A stretch of 64,000 nucleotides of DNA from Roseobacter denitrificans OCh 114. Its GTDB lineage: Bacteria; Pseudomonadota; Alphaproteobacteria; Rhodobacterales; Rhodobacteraceae. The translations under genes were made by a program, and so were the position numbers. Each line of letters starts with the position of its first letter. The stretch's first letter is position 1. Below are positions 18,209 to 27,487 of the stretch, in pieces. The stretch lies in NCBI RefSeq assembly GCF_000014045.1, contig NC_008209.1:372001-436000 (forward strand), given 5' to 3'. The notes beneath the pieces are model-generated. The model searched no databases and was not told where the DNA came from. It worked only from the letters and a program-made list of their open reading frames with translations.

Positions 18209-19282
18209 ATGCTGGATAGCAGCTCCCACGCGAATGCAATGGCGCGGCCCACACATGCAGAGAGCGACCACCCGGAAGTCGCAAAACCCAAGGTCGGCAT
18301 TCTGTTGGCAAACCTTGGGACGCCGGACAATTATGATTACTGGTCGATGCGCCGGTATCTGAACGAATTCCTGTCTGACCGCCGCGTGATCGACTACAGC
18401 CCGTGGATCTGGCAGCCGCTCTTGCAGCTCATCATCCTGTCAAAACGCCCCTTTTCCAGCGGTGCGGCCTATAAATCCATCTGGAACGAAGAGGACGGCG
18501 AAAGCCCGTTGATGACCATCACCAAGGCGCAGACCAAAAAGGTCAAAGAGGTCATGGCGCAGCGTCATGGGGACGAGGTCATGGTTGATTTCTGCATGCG
18601 CTACGGCAATCCGTCGACCCGGTCAAAAGTTGCGGCCATGACGGCCGCAGGATGTCGCAAGATATTGTTTTTCCCACTTTATCCCCATTATGCCGGGGCC
18701 ACATCCGCCACGGCAAATGACGAATTTTTCCGCTCACTGACCTACGAGAAGTGGCAGCCGACCACCCGCACGGTGGACCCGTATTTCGATCGCCCCGACT
18801 ATATCGAAGCGCTGGCGCAGTCGATTGAGCGGGCCTATGCGGGGATGGTCACCAAGCCGGATATTCTGGTGTGCTCGTACCATGGCGTGCCGATCCGCTA
18901 TCTGATGGAGGGCGATCCCTATCATTGTCAGTGCCAGAAAACGACGCGCCTGCTGAAAGAGCGTTTGGGTTGGGCTGATACGGAAATCACCACCACATTC
19001 CAGTCCAAGTTCGGCCCCGAGGAATGGTTGCAGCCCTATACCGTAGAGGAAGTGGCAAGACTGGCAGAGGCTGGGAAAAAGAACATCGCCGTCTGCGCGC
19101 CTGCATTTTCGGCGGATTGCATCGAGACGCTGGAAGAGATCAACGAAGAGATCAAGGAAAGCTTTGAAGAGGCAGGCGGCGAGCAGTTCACCTATATTCC
19201 ATGCCTCAACGATGATGACGCGCATATCGCGGCGCTGTGCAACACGATCGACGACAACCTGAAGGGTTGGGTTGACACGTAA
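18209..19282 (+). CDS. hemH: Ferrochelatase
   Basis: Inserts ferrous iron into protoporphyrin IX, the last step of haem synthesis. At 357 residues it has the start GILLANLGTPD, the catalytic-site motif CSYHGVPIRY with its conserved histidine, and the C-terminal PAFSADCIETLEEI motif containing the conserved glutamate region. AAGGAAAAG precedes the ATG at 18209. A bidirectional terminator follows. hemJ (54.6 kb) and hemW (46.5 kb) are elsewhere in the window. Confidence 0.98.
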   Translation: MLDSSSHANAMARPTHAESDHPEVAKPKVGILLANLGTPDNYDYWSMRRYLNEFLSDRRVIDYSPWIWQPLLQLIILSKRPFSSGAAYKSIWNEEDGESPLMTITKAQTKKVKEVMAQRHGDEVMVDFCMRYGNPSTRSKVAAMTAAGCRKILFFPLYPHYAGATSATANDEFFRSLTYEKWQPTTRTVDPYFDRPDYIEALAQSIERAYAGMVTKPDILVCSYHGVPIRYLMEGDPYHCQCQKTTRLLKERLGWADTEITTTFQSKFGPEEWLQPYTVEEVARLAEAGKKNIAVCAPAFSADCIETLEEINEEIKESFEEAGGEQFTYIPCLNDDDAHIAALCNTIDDNLKGWVDT

Positions 19283-19302
19283 GCTGGATCACCCCGGAAA
19301 AT

Positions 19303-19338
19303 AAAAAAAGGCGGCGCTGAAAAGCACCGCCTCTTTTT
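19303..19338. terminator. Bidirectional intrinsic terminator
   Basis: AGGCGG (19309-19314) pairs with CCGCCT (19327-19332), with extra GCT/AGC pairing inside. The hairpin is flanked by A7 on the left and T5 on the right. It ends hemH on the plus strand and the 58-residue gene on the minus strand. Confidence 0.9.
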
Positions 19339-19354
19339 AATGCTTGTATTCCTA

Positions 19355-19531
19355 TCAGGAAACAGCTGCTGCAACGATAACCAGCAGGAGCAGTGGAAGC
19401 AGGATACCCGCGGAAGAACCTTGTGTTTCTTCTACGATGACCGGCGCTTCAACGATTGGCTCTTCCAAAGAACCAGCAAAAGCTGTCGATGCTGCTGCTG
19501 CGAAAGCGGCTGCGAGAACGAGTTTTTTCAT
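19355..19531 (-). CDS. Small exported membrane-anchored protein, 58 residues
   Basis: The ATG at 19531 follows TCTGGAGGTTTAATAC, an excellent ribosome binding site. The product starts MKKLVLAAAFAAAAST with a clear signal peptide ending AFA, then a short acidic linker (EEPIVEAPVIVEE), then a hydrophobic C-terminal helix (GILLPLLLLVIVAAAVS). After cleavage it would be a tiny single-span inner-membrane protein of about 39 residues. The gene has its own terminator, shared with hemH. No function is known to me; its length puts it below common gene-calling cutoffs. Confidence 0.85.
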   Translation of the reverse strand: MKKLVLAAAFAAAASTAFAGSLEEPIVEAPVIVEETQGSSAGILLPLLLLVIVAAAVS

Positions 19532-19616
19532 GTATTAAACCTCCAGAAAAGGCATGCCACGCAAAGCGATAGCACAGGCCCAAGTATTACGTCGTGATTG
19601 ACTGTAAAGCACCAAA

Positions 19617-19634
19617 GGTTTGTTTTTGCAAACC
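19617..19634 (-). terminator. Possible weak terminator after the L,D-transpeptidase gene
   Basis: GGTTTG / CAAACC stems with a 6-base A-rich loop on the minus strand, followed only by TTT. It may end the gene at 19673, but the T-run is weak. Confidence 0.3.
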
Positions 19635-19672
19635 AGATTCCACTTTTCTAGCCGCAAACCGCCGAAATGTCG

Positions 19673-20284
19673 TCAAATTAGCAACACCTGTGTACCAACT
19701 TCGGACAGTTCATAAAGCTCGGCAATGTGTTCGTTGAAAAGCCCGATGCATCCGTTTGACGACTGACGACCGATTTTGCGTGTGTCATGCGTGCCGTGAA
19801 TCCGGTAGTAGGTCCAGCTGAGGTAGAGCGCATGCGTGCCCATGGGGTTGTCAGGCCCGGGGCCGATGAATTCGGGCCAGTCGGGGTTGCGTTCCAGCAT
19901 GGACGGCGTCGGACGCCAGCTTGGGCCTTCGACCTTGCGCACGATCTTGGTACGGCCGCGGCGAGTCAATTCTTCGGACAGGGGCACGCTTGAGGGGTAG
20001 AGTTTGTAGAAATCTCCGCCTTCCGCCCAATAGTGCAACGCGCGGCTGTCGATATCCACAAGGATGGCGCCCCTTCGCAGATCAGAGAAATAAGGTTGCC
20101 AGTCAAGGGTCCGGAAACTCGATATATTACGGCGCACGGTTTCCGTCAGGTCCCGCTCTCCTTGCGTGGTGCCCGCTGAATTGACTGACCCAAGGTCCTG
20201 CGCGATCGCCGGAGACGCGAGCAAGGCAGCACCGCCCGCGAGGAACGCCCGGCGTCCGGGGTTTTTGAAGTTCTGTTCAGACAT
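19673..20284 (-). CDS. L,D-transpeptidase (YkuD domain), Tat-type signal
   Basis: A 203-residue periplasmic enzyme likely to crosslink peptidoglycan or attach proteins to it. The N-terminus has a twin-arginine-like signal (GRRAFLAGGAALLASPAIAQ). The catalytic motif is complete: H163 in RIHGTH and C179 in SSNGCIGL. A WRPTPSMLERNP segment matches the ErfK/YbiS/YcfS subgroup. It is divergent from the CAP-domain lipoprotein gene, with a second L,D-transpeptidase beyond that. Confidence 0.93.
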   Translation of the reverse strand: MSEQNFKNPGRRAFLAGGAALLASPAIAQDLGSVNSAGTTQGERDLTETVRRNISSFRTLDWQPYFSDLRRGAILVDIDSRALHYWAEGGDFYKLYPSSVPLSEELTRRGRTKIVRKVEGPSWRPTPSMLERNPDWPEFIGPGPDNPMGTHALYLSWTYYRIHGTHDTRKIGRQSSNGCIGLFNEHIAELYELSEVGTQVLLI

Positions 20285-20448
20285 TCGCTGTCTCCATAAA
20301 TTCCGTGGTCTTTGTTGCGCGGCATAATATGGCCAGAATGCCTCAGTCGCAAATCAAACAGATGTCATCACACCAACCTGATGCGCGTGGGTTTGATATA
20401 TCGCCGATTGCGCGATATGTGGCAACACGACCCTTTGAGGAGAACCGA

Positions 20449-20994
20449 ATGATCCGTCTGATATCGCTGCTTGTTGCGTTAACCGTCGCTTTGGCGGCCT
20501 GTGCTCCGACATCATCGGGCACGCGGCTGGGCTCTGACGGCAAACCTTTGCCGCAGGTCTACCGAATCAAGGAGCGTGACACGGCGAATATTCAATTCCG
20601 GATGCTGGATGCGGTGAACGCCCTGCGCTCAGCCTCGGGTCAGGGCCCTGTGGCCCTTGATGCGCAATTGAATGCAGCGGCAGCGACCCATTCGCGCGAT
20701 ATGTCCGTGCAAAACAGACCCTGGCATTTTGGGTCGGACGGATCCTCCCCCATTGATCGCGTGCAGCGGGTGGGTTTTGCGGGCACGCTTGTGGGGGAAA
20801 ACATCTCTGAAACCTATGAGACGGAGATCGAAACGCTCGGGGCATGGATGGAAAAGCCGGACACAAGGCGCGTGATCCTGTCCCCCGATGCGAATCGCCT
20901 CGGCTTTGCGTGGTTTCAGGAAGACAACGGCAAGATCTGGTGGACGCTGATTCTCGGAAAGGCATCCGGTGCGGGTGCCGGTCTGGGCAGCTGA
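20449..20994 (+). CDS. CAP-domain (SCP/PR1-like) lipoprotein
   Basis: A 181-residue protein with a lipoprotein signal (lipobox LAAC, lipidated Cys18), followed by a CAP domain at about 45-175. Typical features are LDAVNALRSASGQGPVALDAQL, the ATHSRDM helix, GENISETY and the terminal WWTLILG strand. CAP proteins of bacteria are exported and of mostly unknown role. The ATG at 20449 is preceded by TGAGGAGAACC; a longer open frame from 20305 has no such site. It lies between two L,D-transpeptidase genes, suggesting a cell-envelope job. Confidence 0.88.
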   Translation: MIRLISLLVALTVALAACAPTSSGTRLGSDGKPLPQVYRIKERDTANIQFRMLDAVNALRSASGQGPVALDAQLNAAAATHSRDMSVQNRPWHFGSDGSSPIDRVQRVGFAGTLVGENISETYETEIETLGAWMEKPDTRRVILSPDANRLGFAWFQEDNGKIWWTLILGKASGAGAGLGS

Positions 20995-20998
20995 TCCC

Positions 20999-21499
20999 TC
21001 AGGCGTTCAGCTGGATCAGTGTATCATTCTGAACCATCGCATAGATTTCTTCGATTTCAGGATTCGTCACCGCGATGCATCCCCATGTCCAATCAGGTTC
21101 ATCCTTTCTGAAGGGCGACTTCTGCCCATGGATGAAAATATCGCCGCCCGGTGATTTCCCGACCGCCTTGGCCGCCGCATAGTCGTTCACATTCGGGTAG
21201 GAAATGCCCAGCGACAAATGGAAATCACTGTTCGGGTTGCGCCGGTCGATGCGATACAGTCCCTCCGGCGTCTTGCCGTCCCCTTCGAACTGTTTGTGAC
21301 CGACGGGCGCAAATCCCAGATGGATGTCATAGCTTCTGAGCGCGGTTTCATTGTGCAAAAGATGCATCCGCCGCGCCCCTTTGTTCACCACCACAAAGGT
21401 GACTTCCGGCCCGGAATAGCGTTTGAACTTTGACCCTGTCGCACAGGCCCCAAGGGACATCAACGCGGCTGTCCCCAACATTAACTCTCGTCGACGCAT
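20999..21499 (-). CDS. L,D-transpeptidase-like lipoprotein (YkuD/YafK type)
   Basis: A 166-residue protein with a lipobox (SLGAC, Cys19) and a YkuD-type domain carrying H124 (IHGQ) and C141 (TWGCIAV), the catalytic pair. The DGKTPEGLYRID motif is typical of the YafK/ErfK-like subgroup, which in E. coli includes an enzyme that releases the major lipoprotein from peptidoglycan. Whether this one forms or cuts crosslinks is not clear. It is convergent with the CAP gene with only 4 bases between stops. Confidence 0.9.
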   Translation of the reverse strand: MRRRELMLGTAALMSLGACATGSKFKRYSGPEVTFVVVNKGARRMHLLHNETALRSYDIHLGFAPVGHKQFEGDGKTPEGLYRIDRRNPNSDFHLSLGISYPNVNDYAAAKAVGKSPGGDIFIHGQKSPFRKDEPDWTWGCIAVTNPEIEEIYAMVQNDTLIQLNA

Positions 21500-21585
21500 T
21501 TTCGCTGTCCTGTTTGTCGTTCTGACATTCTGCTCTTTTTTACACGTCTAGCATGGCCAAGACGTTAAGCAAGGTCACAAAAACG

Positions 21586-22365
21586 TCAGGACCGGGGCCT
21601 GTCTTTGAGTTTCTCTTCGATGGCAATCAGACGGGACAGAACCTCATCCCGGTAGGCGTCCGTTTGCTCGCCCGCCTCTTGTTGGTGCGCGTCCTGCATG
21701 GAATTCACGATCAAACCCACCAGCAGGTTCACAACCGCGAACGTGGTCATCATGATGAAGGGGATGAAAAACATCCATGCAAAGGGATAAACCTCCATCA
21801 CCGGGCGCACGATTCCCATCGACCAGCTTTCCAGCGTCATGATCTGAAACAGCGTATATCCGCTTTGCGGCAGCGACCCGAACCATTGCGGGAAACTGGC
21901 CGCGAACAGTTTCGTTGAAATGACCGACCCGATGTAAAAGATGATCGCCATCAGAACGAAAACACTGCCCATGCCCGGCAGGGCCGTCACAAAACCCTCA
22001 ACCACACGGCGCAGGCTGGGCGCGACGGAGATCACGCGCAGCACCCGCAGGATACGCAGGGCGCGCAGCACCGACATCGTTTGCGATCCCGGCACCAGCG
22101 CTGCACCAACAATCAGAACGTCAAAGATATTCCAGCCGCTTTTGAAAAACCGCCGCCCGCGTGCGACCAGTTTCAGGAAAATCTCAACCACGAAGAAGGT
22201 CAGACAGGCCTTGTCCAGCATGATGATCAGATCGCCCGCCTCGGCCATGATCTGCGGCGACGTCTCCATCCCCAGAAGAATGGCGTTGAAGATGATCACG
22301 GCAATCACAAGGTTCGTCACCCAGCGATTGTCCAGCCAGATATCAAGTTGCTCTCTTACACCCAT
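21586..22365 (-). CDS. Bacterial voltage-gated sodium channel (NaChBac family)
   Basis: A 259-residue six-helix ion channel subunit. The S4 sensor has arginines at every third position (R101, R104, R107, R110). The pore filter is TLESWSM at about 177-183, the same as in characterised NavAb-type sodium channels, so sodium selectivity is predicted. The C-terminal tail (about 222-256) is charged and helical, as in the tetramerising coiled coil of this family. The ATG at 22365 is chosen because AAAGGAGAG precedes it; the frame is open upstream into the neighbouring gene. Confidence 0.93.
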   Translation of the reverse strand: MGVREQLDIWLDNRWVTNLVIAVIIFNAILLGMETSPQIMAEAGDLIIMLDKACLTFFVVEIFLKLVARGRRFFKSGWNIFDVLIVGAALVPGSQTMSVLRALRILRVLRVISVAPSLRRVVEGFVTALPGMGSVFVLMAIIFYIGSVISTKLFAASFPQWFGSLPQSGYTLFQIMTLESWSMGIVRPVMEVYPFAWMFFIPFIMMTTFAVVNLLVGLIVNSMQDAHQQEAGEQTDAYRDEVLSRLIAIEEKLKDRPRS

Positions 22366-22384
22366 CGGGCTCTCCTTTATGCGC

Positions 22385-23611
22385 TTACCGCATATGTGCA
22401 GCGGTAAAGCTCGCGGCAAGCTCTACATGCGCCGACCAGCGGAATTGATCCACCACCTGAACCCAATCCAGCACATAGCCGGCAGCACATAACACAGCCG
22501 CGTCGCGCGCGAATGTCACGGGGTTGCACGAAACATAGGCAAGGCGCGGCACGGCTGCCTCGGCCAGTTCAACGACCTGCGCCTCGGCCCCGGCGCGCGG
22601 TGGGTCCAGCACGACCGCATCCACCCTCGTCAACTCCATCGGCACGAGGGGGCGGCGAAACAAATCCCGTGTTTCGGTGGTGACGTTTTTCAATCCTTGT
22701 GCATGACGCCACCCCGCATCCAGCGCGGCCGTCATGTCACCGTCACCTTCAACCGCATGCACTTCGCAGCGACGCGCGAGCGGCAGTGCAAAGGTGCCGC
22801 ATCCGGCAAACAGATCAACGATCCTGCCTGCATCCTGCGTGATGTCGCGCACGGCAGCCAAAAGGGCCGCCTCGCCGTGAGCGGTCGCCTGCAAAAACGC
22901 GCCGGGCGGTGGCGCGACATCTATGCCGTCAAATTCATACTGCGGTGGGGTGCGCATGGCGACGACTTCATCATCCCACGACAACCGGGCAATCACCTGC
23001 GCCTCACAGATCGCCGCAAGCCGCTGGCGCAGTGGCCCGTCCAGCGGTTTTCCTTTTGACGCGGCCACATCCAGCCCGGATTTGGTCAGCGTCACACTGA
23101 CGGCCAATGCGGTTTTCCGAATGGCGCCCGCAAGCGCCAACTCCTCGGCGATGCGCGCGCCCTGCAAAACGGCCGGGTCCAGAATCTCGCAGCGTTCAAC
23201 CGGGATGATCGTGTCAGAGGCACGCCCGTGAAACCCGACCAGCGCGCCCTTTTTCGTGCGACGCGCAGCAAAGCCAGCACGGCGGCGCGATTTCGCGGGC
23301 GATGTCCTGATCGGAAGAAAAACAGTCTCTATTCCGTGGTTGGCAAGCGCCTGACGGACGACATCGACCTTCCAATCCGCCACGAATGCATCATCCGCAT
23401 GTTGCAACTGGCACCCACCGCAGGACTTGTAATGCGCACAAGGGGCAGAAACACGCCGATCCGACGGGCGGATCACTTTTACATCCTGCAGCACCTGCCC
23501 GGAAACACGTCCCTCGACCGTTTCACCGGGCAAGACGCGCGGCACATAGACCGGGCCATCGGCGATCCCATCCCCATGAAGCCCCAAGCGCGAAATCAGA
23601 AGTTCTGTCAT
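22385..23611 (-). CDS. RNA (uracil-C5) methyltransferase, TrmA/RlmD/RlmC family
   Basis: A 408-residue class I methyltransferase acting on uracil in RNA. An N-terminal TRAM-like domain is followed by the iron-sulfur cysteines (CAHYKSCGGCQ and a fourth Cys in VERCEIL). Then come the SAM motif DLFAGCGTFALP, the DPPRAG motif and the catalytic cysteine in YVSCNPVTFARD. The single alphaproteobacterial paralogue usually targets 23S rRNA, but substrate position cannot be read from sequence. It is followed on the same strand by the sodium channel gene after 19 bases. Confidence 0.92.
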   Translation of the reverse strand: MTELLISRLGLHGDGIADGPVYVPRVLPGETVEGRVSGQVLQDVKVIRPSDRRVSAPCAHYKSCGGCQLQHADDAFVADWKVDVVRQALANHGIETVFLPIRTSPAKSRRRAGFAARRTKKGALVGFHGRASDTIIPVERCEILDPAVLQGARIAEELALAGAIRKTALAVSVTLTKSGLDVAASKGKPLDGPLRQRLAAICEAQVIARLSWDDEVVAMRTPPQYEFDGIDVAPPPGAFLQATAHGEAALLAAVRDITQDAGRIVDLFAGCGTFALPLARRCEVHAVEGDGDMTAALDAGWRHAQGLKNVTTETRDLFRRPLVPMELTRVDAVVLDPPRAGAEAQVVELAEAAVPRLAYVSCNPVTFARDAAVLCAAGYVLDWVQVVDQFRWSAHVELAASFTAAHMR

Positions 23612-23649
23612 GGCATCGCTTTACGTTTGATTTGGCGCCACGGCCAGCC

Positions 23650-25482
23650 CTACTCCGCCGCTTGCGTGCGAATAAACCCGCCAGACTGGCGTTCCCAATA
23701 CTGCGCATAAAGACCCTGCTGTGCCAGCAATGCCTCGTGACGGCCATCTTCGACGATTTGGCCGTCTTTCATCACGATGATCCGATCCATCTCGGTCAGC
23801 GTGGACAGACGGTGCGCGATGGCAAGGACGGTTTTACCCTCCATCACCCGCTCCAGCGCGGATTGAATGGCGGCTTCGACCTCACTGTCGAGCGCGCTTG
23901 TCGCCTCATCCAGAACAAGGATAGGGGCATCCTTGAGAATGGCGCGCGCCAGAGCGATCCGCTGGCGTTGCCCGCCGGAGAGTTTCACGCCCCGTTCGCC
24001 CAGATGCGCGTCATAACCCGTGCGCCCGCGGTGATCCTCAAGGGTCTGGATAAATGCATCGGCTTCGGCCTTCTGTGCCGCCGCAATCACCTCTTCGCGT
24101 GTCGCATCGGGCCGCCCATAGAGGATATTATCCATGGCAGAGCGGTTGAACATGGCCGTTTCCTGCGTGACCATCCCGATATTCCTGCGCAGGCTTTCCT
24201 GTGTCACCTCCGTGACATCCGCGCCATCAATCGTAATCCTGCCTTTCTCAGCATCGTAAAGACGCAACAAAAGCGCCACCAGCGTGGATTTACCCACACC
24301 GGATGCACCGACGATGCCTATTTTCTCGCCGGGATGAATGGTCAGGTTGATCCCCTGAACGCCGCCCGTTTCGCGCCCATAGGCAAAGCCCACATCCTGC
24401 AGTTTGATCTGTCCTGCGGGTACATCCAGCGTTTTCGCGCTGGCATTATCCTCGATACGTTCGCGCGGCGTCAGCGTTTTGATCCCATCCTCGACCTCGC
24501 CGATGTTGGAATAGATCTGCATCAGTGTGAAACTGACCCAACCGGTCATCTGCGCAATCCGGATCGCGACAGCACCCGCTGCAACGATATCGCCCTGCGT
24601 CGCCTGCCCTGCCTGCCAGAGCAGGATCGTCCCGCCGATCAGCAACACGGGCAAAAGCCCGGCCAGGGACATCAGCGCCAAACGGAACCCCGCCGAGAGA
24701 TAGCCGAAGGCAAGCGCGCGTTCACGAAAGGTCTGCATCGCGCCCAGTGCGGCCTTGTCTTCATACTCGGCATGGGCAAAAAGCTTGACCGTCTTGATAT
24801 TGGTGATCGTATCGACGATCTGCCCGGACACCATGGCCCGCGCCCCGGCACGCCGCGCCGAACGCTCGCGAATACGGGGCAGGAACCAGTTGATCAGCGC
24901 GAAATACGCAACCAGCCAAACCGCAAAACAGAGCGCCACACGCCAGTCAATCGCAAACAGCAAGGCAACAGAACCGATCAGCGCCGCCAACGCAAAGGCC
25001 ACGACGTTGATCAGTTCCGACACAACATCCGTAACCGCCCGCGCCGCCTGCATCTGTTTCTGCGCGATCCGCCCGGCAAAGTCATTGTCAAAAAACCCGA
25101 CCGTCTGGCCCAACGTCCACCGATGCAAACGCGACAAAACCAGCGGGTTCACGTTCGGCATCACGATGATGGAGTTCGTGGCCGATGACAGGCCATACAA
25201 CACCGGGCGGGCCAGCAGGAAAAAAGCCAAGGCGCCAATCACGACGGGCAGGTTGTCACCGGAAAAGAACGCATCAGGTGTCGAGGCTGCCGTGGCGTCG
25301 ATCACCAAACCGAGGATCAGGGCCGTGCCCACCTCCATAGCGCCGGCAAGGGCCGAGAGCACCGTGGCCAGGCACAGGGCGGGCCATGATCCAGAGAGGC
25401 ACCAAAGCATGAACGCGCCCAACGACTGCGGCGGGGATCCGTCTGCCCGGCGAAACGCGTCTATCCAGCCTCCAATGTTCAT
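23650..25482 (-). CDS. ABC exporter half-transporter, second subunit
   Basis: A 610-residue protein with a six-helix type 1 export domain (about 20-330) and a nucleotide-binding domain. The latter has Walker A GASGVGKST, the signature LSGGQRQRIALARA, Walker B ILVLDEATSALDSE and the H-loop AHRLST. Its start overlaps the stop of the upstream 612-residue paralogue by 4 bases, so the two are made together and probably form a heterodimer. Substrate is unknown; lipids, peptides and drugs are all possible for MsbA/MdlB-like pairs. Confidence 0.95.
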   Translation of the reverse strand: MNIGGWIDAFRRADGSPPQSLGAFMLWCLSGSWPALCLATVLSALAGAMEVGTALILGLVIDATAASTPDAFFSGDNLPVVIGALAFFLLARPVLYGLSSATNSIIVMPNVNPLVLSRLHRWTLGQTVGFFDNDFAGRIAQKQMQAARAVTDVVSELINVVAFALAALIGSVALLFAIDWRVALCFAVWLVAYFALINWFLPRIRERSARRAGARAMVSGQIVDTITNIKTVKLFAHAEYEDKAALGAMQTFRERALAFGYLSAGFRLALMSLAGLLPVLLIGGTILLWQAGQATQGDIVAAGAVAIRIAQMTGWVSFTLMQIYSNIGEVEDGIKTLTPRERIEDNASAKTLDVPAGQIKLQDVGFAYGRETGGVQGINLTIHPGEKIGIVGASGVGKSTLVALLLRLYDAEKGRITIDGADVTEVTQESLRRNIGMVTQETAMFNRSAMDNILYGRPDATREEVIAAAQKAEADAFIQTLEDHRGRTGYDAHLGERGVKLSGGQRQRIALARAILKDAPILVLDEATSALDSEVEAAIQSALERVMEGKTVLAIAHRLSTLTEMDRIIVMKDGQIVEDGRHEALLAQQGLYAQYWERQSGGFIRTQAAE

Positions 25483-27317
25483 TGATTTTCCTCAACACTT
25501 AGAAATCCGCCCGACTGGCGCGCCCAGAAATCTGCATATAGCCCGCCTTTGGACAAAAGCGCGTCGTGGCTGCCATCTTCGACAATTCGCCCCTTATCCA
25601 TCACCAAAATCCGGTCCATCTTGGCGATGGTGGACAGACGGTGCGCAATCGCAATGACGGTCTTGCCCTCCATCATCCCATAGAGCGTGTCCTGAATGGC
25701 CGCTTCGACCTCGCTGTCCAATGCGGAGGTCGCCTCATCCAACAGCAGGATCGGTGCATCTTTCAGAATGACCCGCGCCAGCGTGATACGCTGGCGTTGC
25801 CCCCCAGACAGTTTGACGCCCCGCTCACCGACATGCGCATCATACCCCCGCCGACCTTCGGGGTCCTCAAGGTCGAGGATAAACTCATGCGCCTGTGCCT
25901 GTTTGGCCGCCGCGATCATCTGTTCTTCGCTGGCCCCGGCCCTGCCGTACATCAGGTTGTCGCGCACGGAACGATGCAACAGCGAACTATCCTGCTGCAC
26001 CATACCGATGGCCAGCCGCAGACTGTCCTGCCGGACCGTGCTGATGTCCTGCCCATCAATGGTGATCCTGCCTGCTTCGGCATCGTAAAACCGCAACAGC
26101 AATTTGACCAAAGTGGACTTCCCCGCACCTGAACGGCCAATCAGCCCGACTTTTTCACCACGGCGGATGGTCAGATCAATCCTGTCCAGACCGCCGCTGC
26201 TGCGCCCGTAGTGGTGGCTTAACCCTTCGATCGAAATCTCGCCCGAGGTCAGCCGCAATGGCTTGGCATCTGCTGCATCCGTCAGCGTCACAGGCTGCGC
26301 GATGGTCTGCATCCCTTCAGCGACAACACCCAATTCGCGGAAAAAACTGGTCAATGCCCACATGATCCAACCGGTCATGGCGTTCAGCCGAAGCGTCAGC
26401 GCCGTGGCCGCGGCAACCACACCGACGCTGGCCGTGCCCTGTACCCACAGCAACATCGCCCAACCGACGACGCCGATGATCAGCACACCATTCAGCATGA
26501 CCAGAACCACATCCATCTTGGTGAAAACGCGCATCTCTTTCTGGAACGTGACGCGGGTCTCTTCGATCGCCTCGCGGGCATAGTTGATTTCGCGTTCGTG
26601 ATGGGCGAACATCTTCACCGAATGGATGTTGGTATAGGCATCCACCAACCGCCCCGTCAGCTTGGAACGGGCGTTTGACGCAGCCTCGGACGCAGGACCG
26701 ACGCGCAACACCGTCCAGCGCACCAATGCCGCGTAGAGAACGAACCACAACAACAGCGGGATCAACAGCCGCGGATCAGCGGTGCTGAGCAAGATGGCGG
26801 CACCCAGAAAATACGCCAGCGAAAACGATAGCGCATCAAAGATCTGAAACACCACCTCGCCTGCGGCGGACGGCGCCTGCATCATCCGGTTTGCAATCCG
26901 GCCCGCGAAATCATTTTCGAACCAGCCAACCGATTGCCGCAACACATGCCGGTGATTGCGCCACCGCATCAGGGAGCCGAAATTCGGCAGGATCGCATTG
27001 TTCAACACCAGAACGTCCAGCGCCTGTATCGCCGGACGAAGAAACAGGATGAACAAGGACACAAGGATCAATTCCGTCCCATGCCTCGCCCAGAAGACCG
27101 CCGGATCGCCTTCCATCAGGTCAACGACGCGGCCCATGTAATAGATCAGCCCGACCTCGATCCCGGCGACGATGATCGACATGAACCCCGCTACGATAAA
27201 GAGTTTGCGGAACTGCCCGGCGAAACTCCACAAAAAGGGCCAGAGTTTTGCGGGCGGCTGATCGGTTTCCACATAATCAGCATAGGGATCGATAAGGTTT
27301 TCGAAATAACGGAACAT
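25479..27317 (-). CDS. ABC exporter half-transporter, first subunit
   Basis: A 612-residue paralogue of the gene that follows it. The membrane domain covers about 30-340 and the nucleotide-binding domain has Walker A GRSGAGKST, LSGGQRQRITLARV, ILLLDEATSALDSE and AHRLST. Both ATP sites look intact in both subunits. A 4-base overlap with the next gene indicates translational coupling. The 170 bases upstream, shared with the cca 3' side, hold no other gene and presumably the promoter. Confidence 0.95.
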   Translation of the reverse strand: MFRYFENLIDPYADYVETDQPPAKLWPFLWSFAGQFRKLFIVAGFMSIIVAGIEVGLIYYMGRVVDLMEGDPAVFWARHGTELILVSLFILFLRPAIQALDVLVLNNAILPNFGSLMRWRNHRHVLRQSVGWFENDFAGRIANRMMQAPSAAGEVVFQIFDALSFSLAYFLGAAILLSTADPRLLIPLLLWFVLYAALVRWTVLRVGPASEAASNARSKLTGRLVDAYTNIHSVKMFAHHEREINYAREAIEETRVTFQKEMRVFTKMDVVLVMLNGVLIIGVVGWAMLLWVQGTASVGVVAAATALTLRLNAMTGWIMWALTSFFRELGVVAEGMQTIAQPVTLTDAADAKPLRLTSGEISIEGLSHHYGRSSGGLDRIDLTIRRGEKVGLIGRSGAGKSTLVKLLLRFYDAEAGRITIDGQDISTVRQDSLRLAIGMVQQDSSLLHRSVRDNLMYGRAGASEEQMIAAAKQAQAHEFILDLEDPEGRRGYDAHVGERGVKLSGGQRQRITLARVILKDAPILLLDEATSALDSEVEAAIQDTLYGMMEGKTVIAIAHRLSTIAKMDRILVMDKGRIVEDGSHDALLSKGGLYADFWARQSGGFLSVEENQ

Positions 27318-27487
27318 GGGCGGAGGCCTTGGGGTTTAGGTGCACGAAATGCCCGGACGCCGCTGCGGCAAATCCGGCAGGATAGGGTTATGACAAGCTC
27401 AGCTGTCCCAGATCCCGCGATACATTTCGTATTCCTCCGTTGTCGTGTGAGAGGCGTATCAGACAATCGGGGCGGTTGTCGAGTGCC

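Noticed and set aside
23386..25188. A 600-codon open frame antisense to the RNA methyltransferase and ABC genes
   Set aside because: It crosses two well-supported genes and has no family signature.
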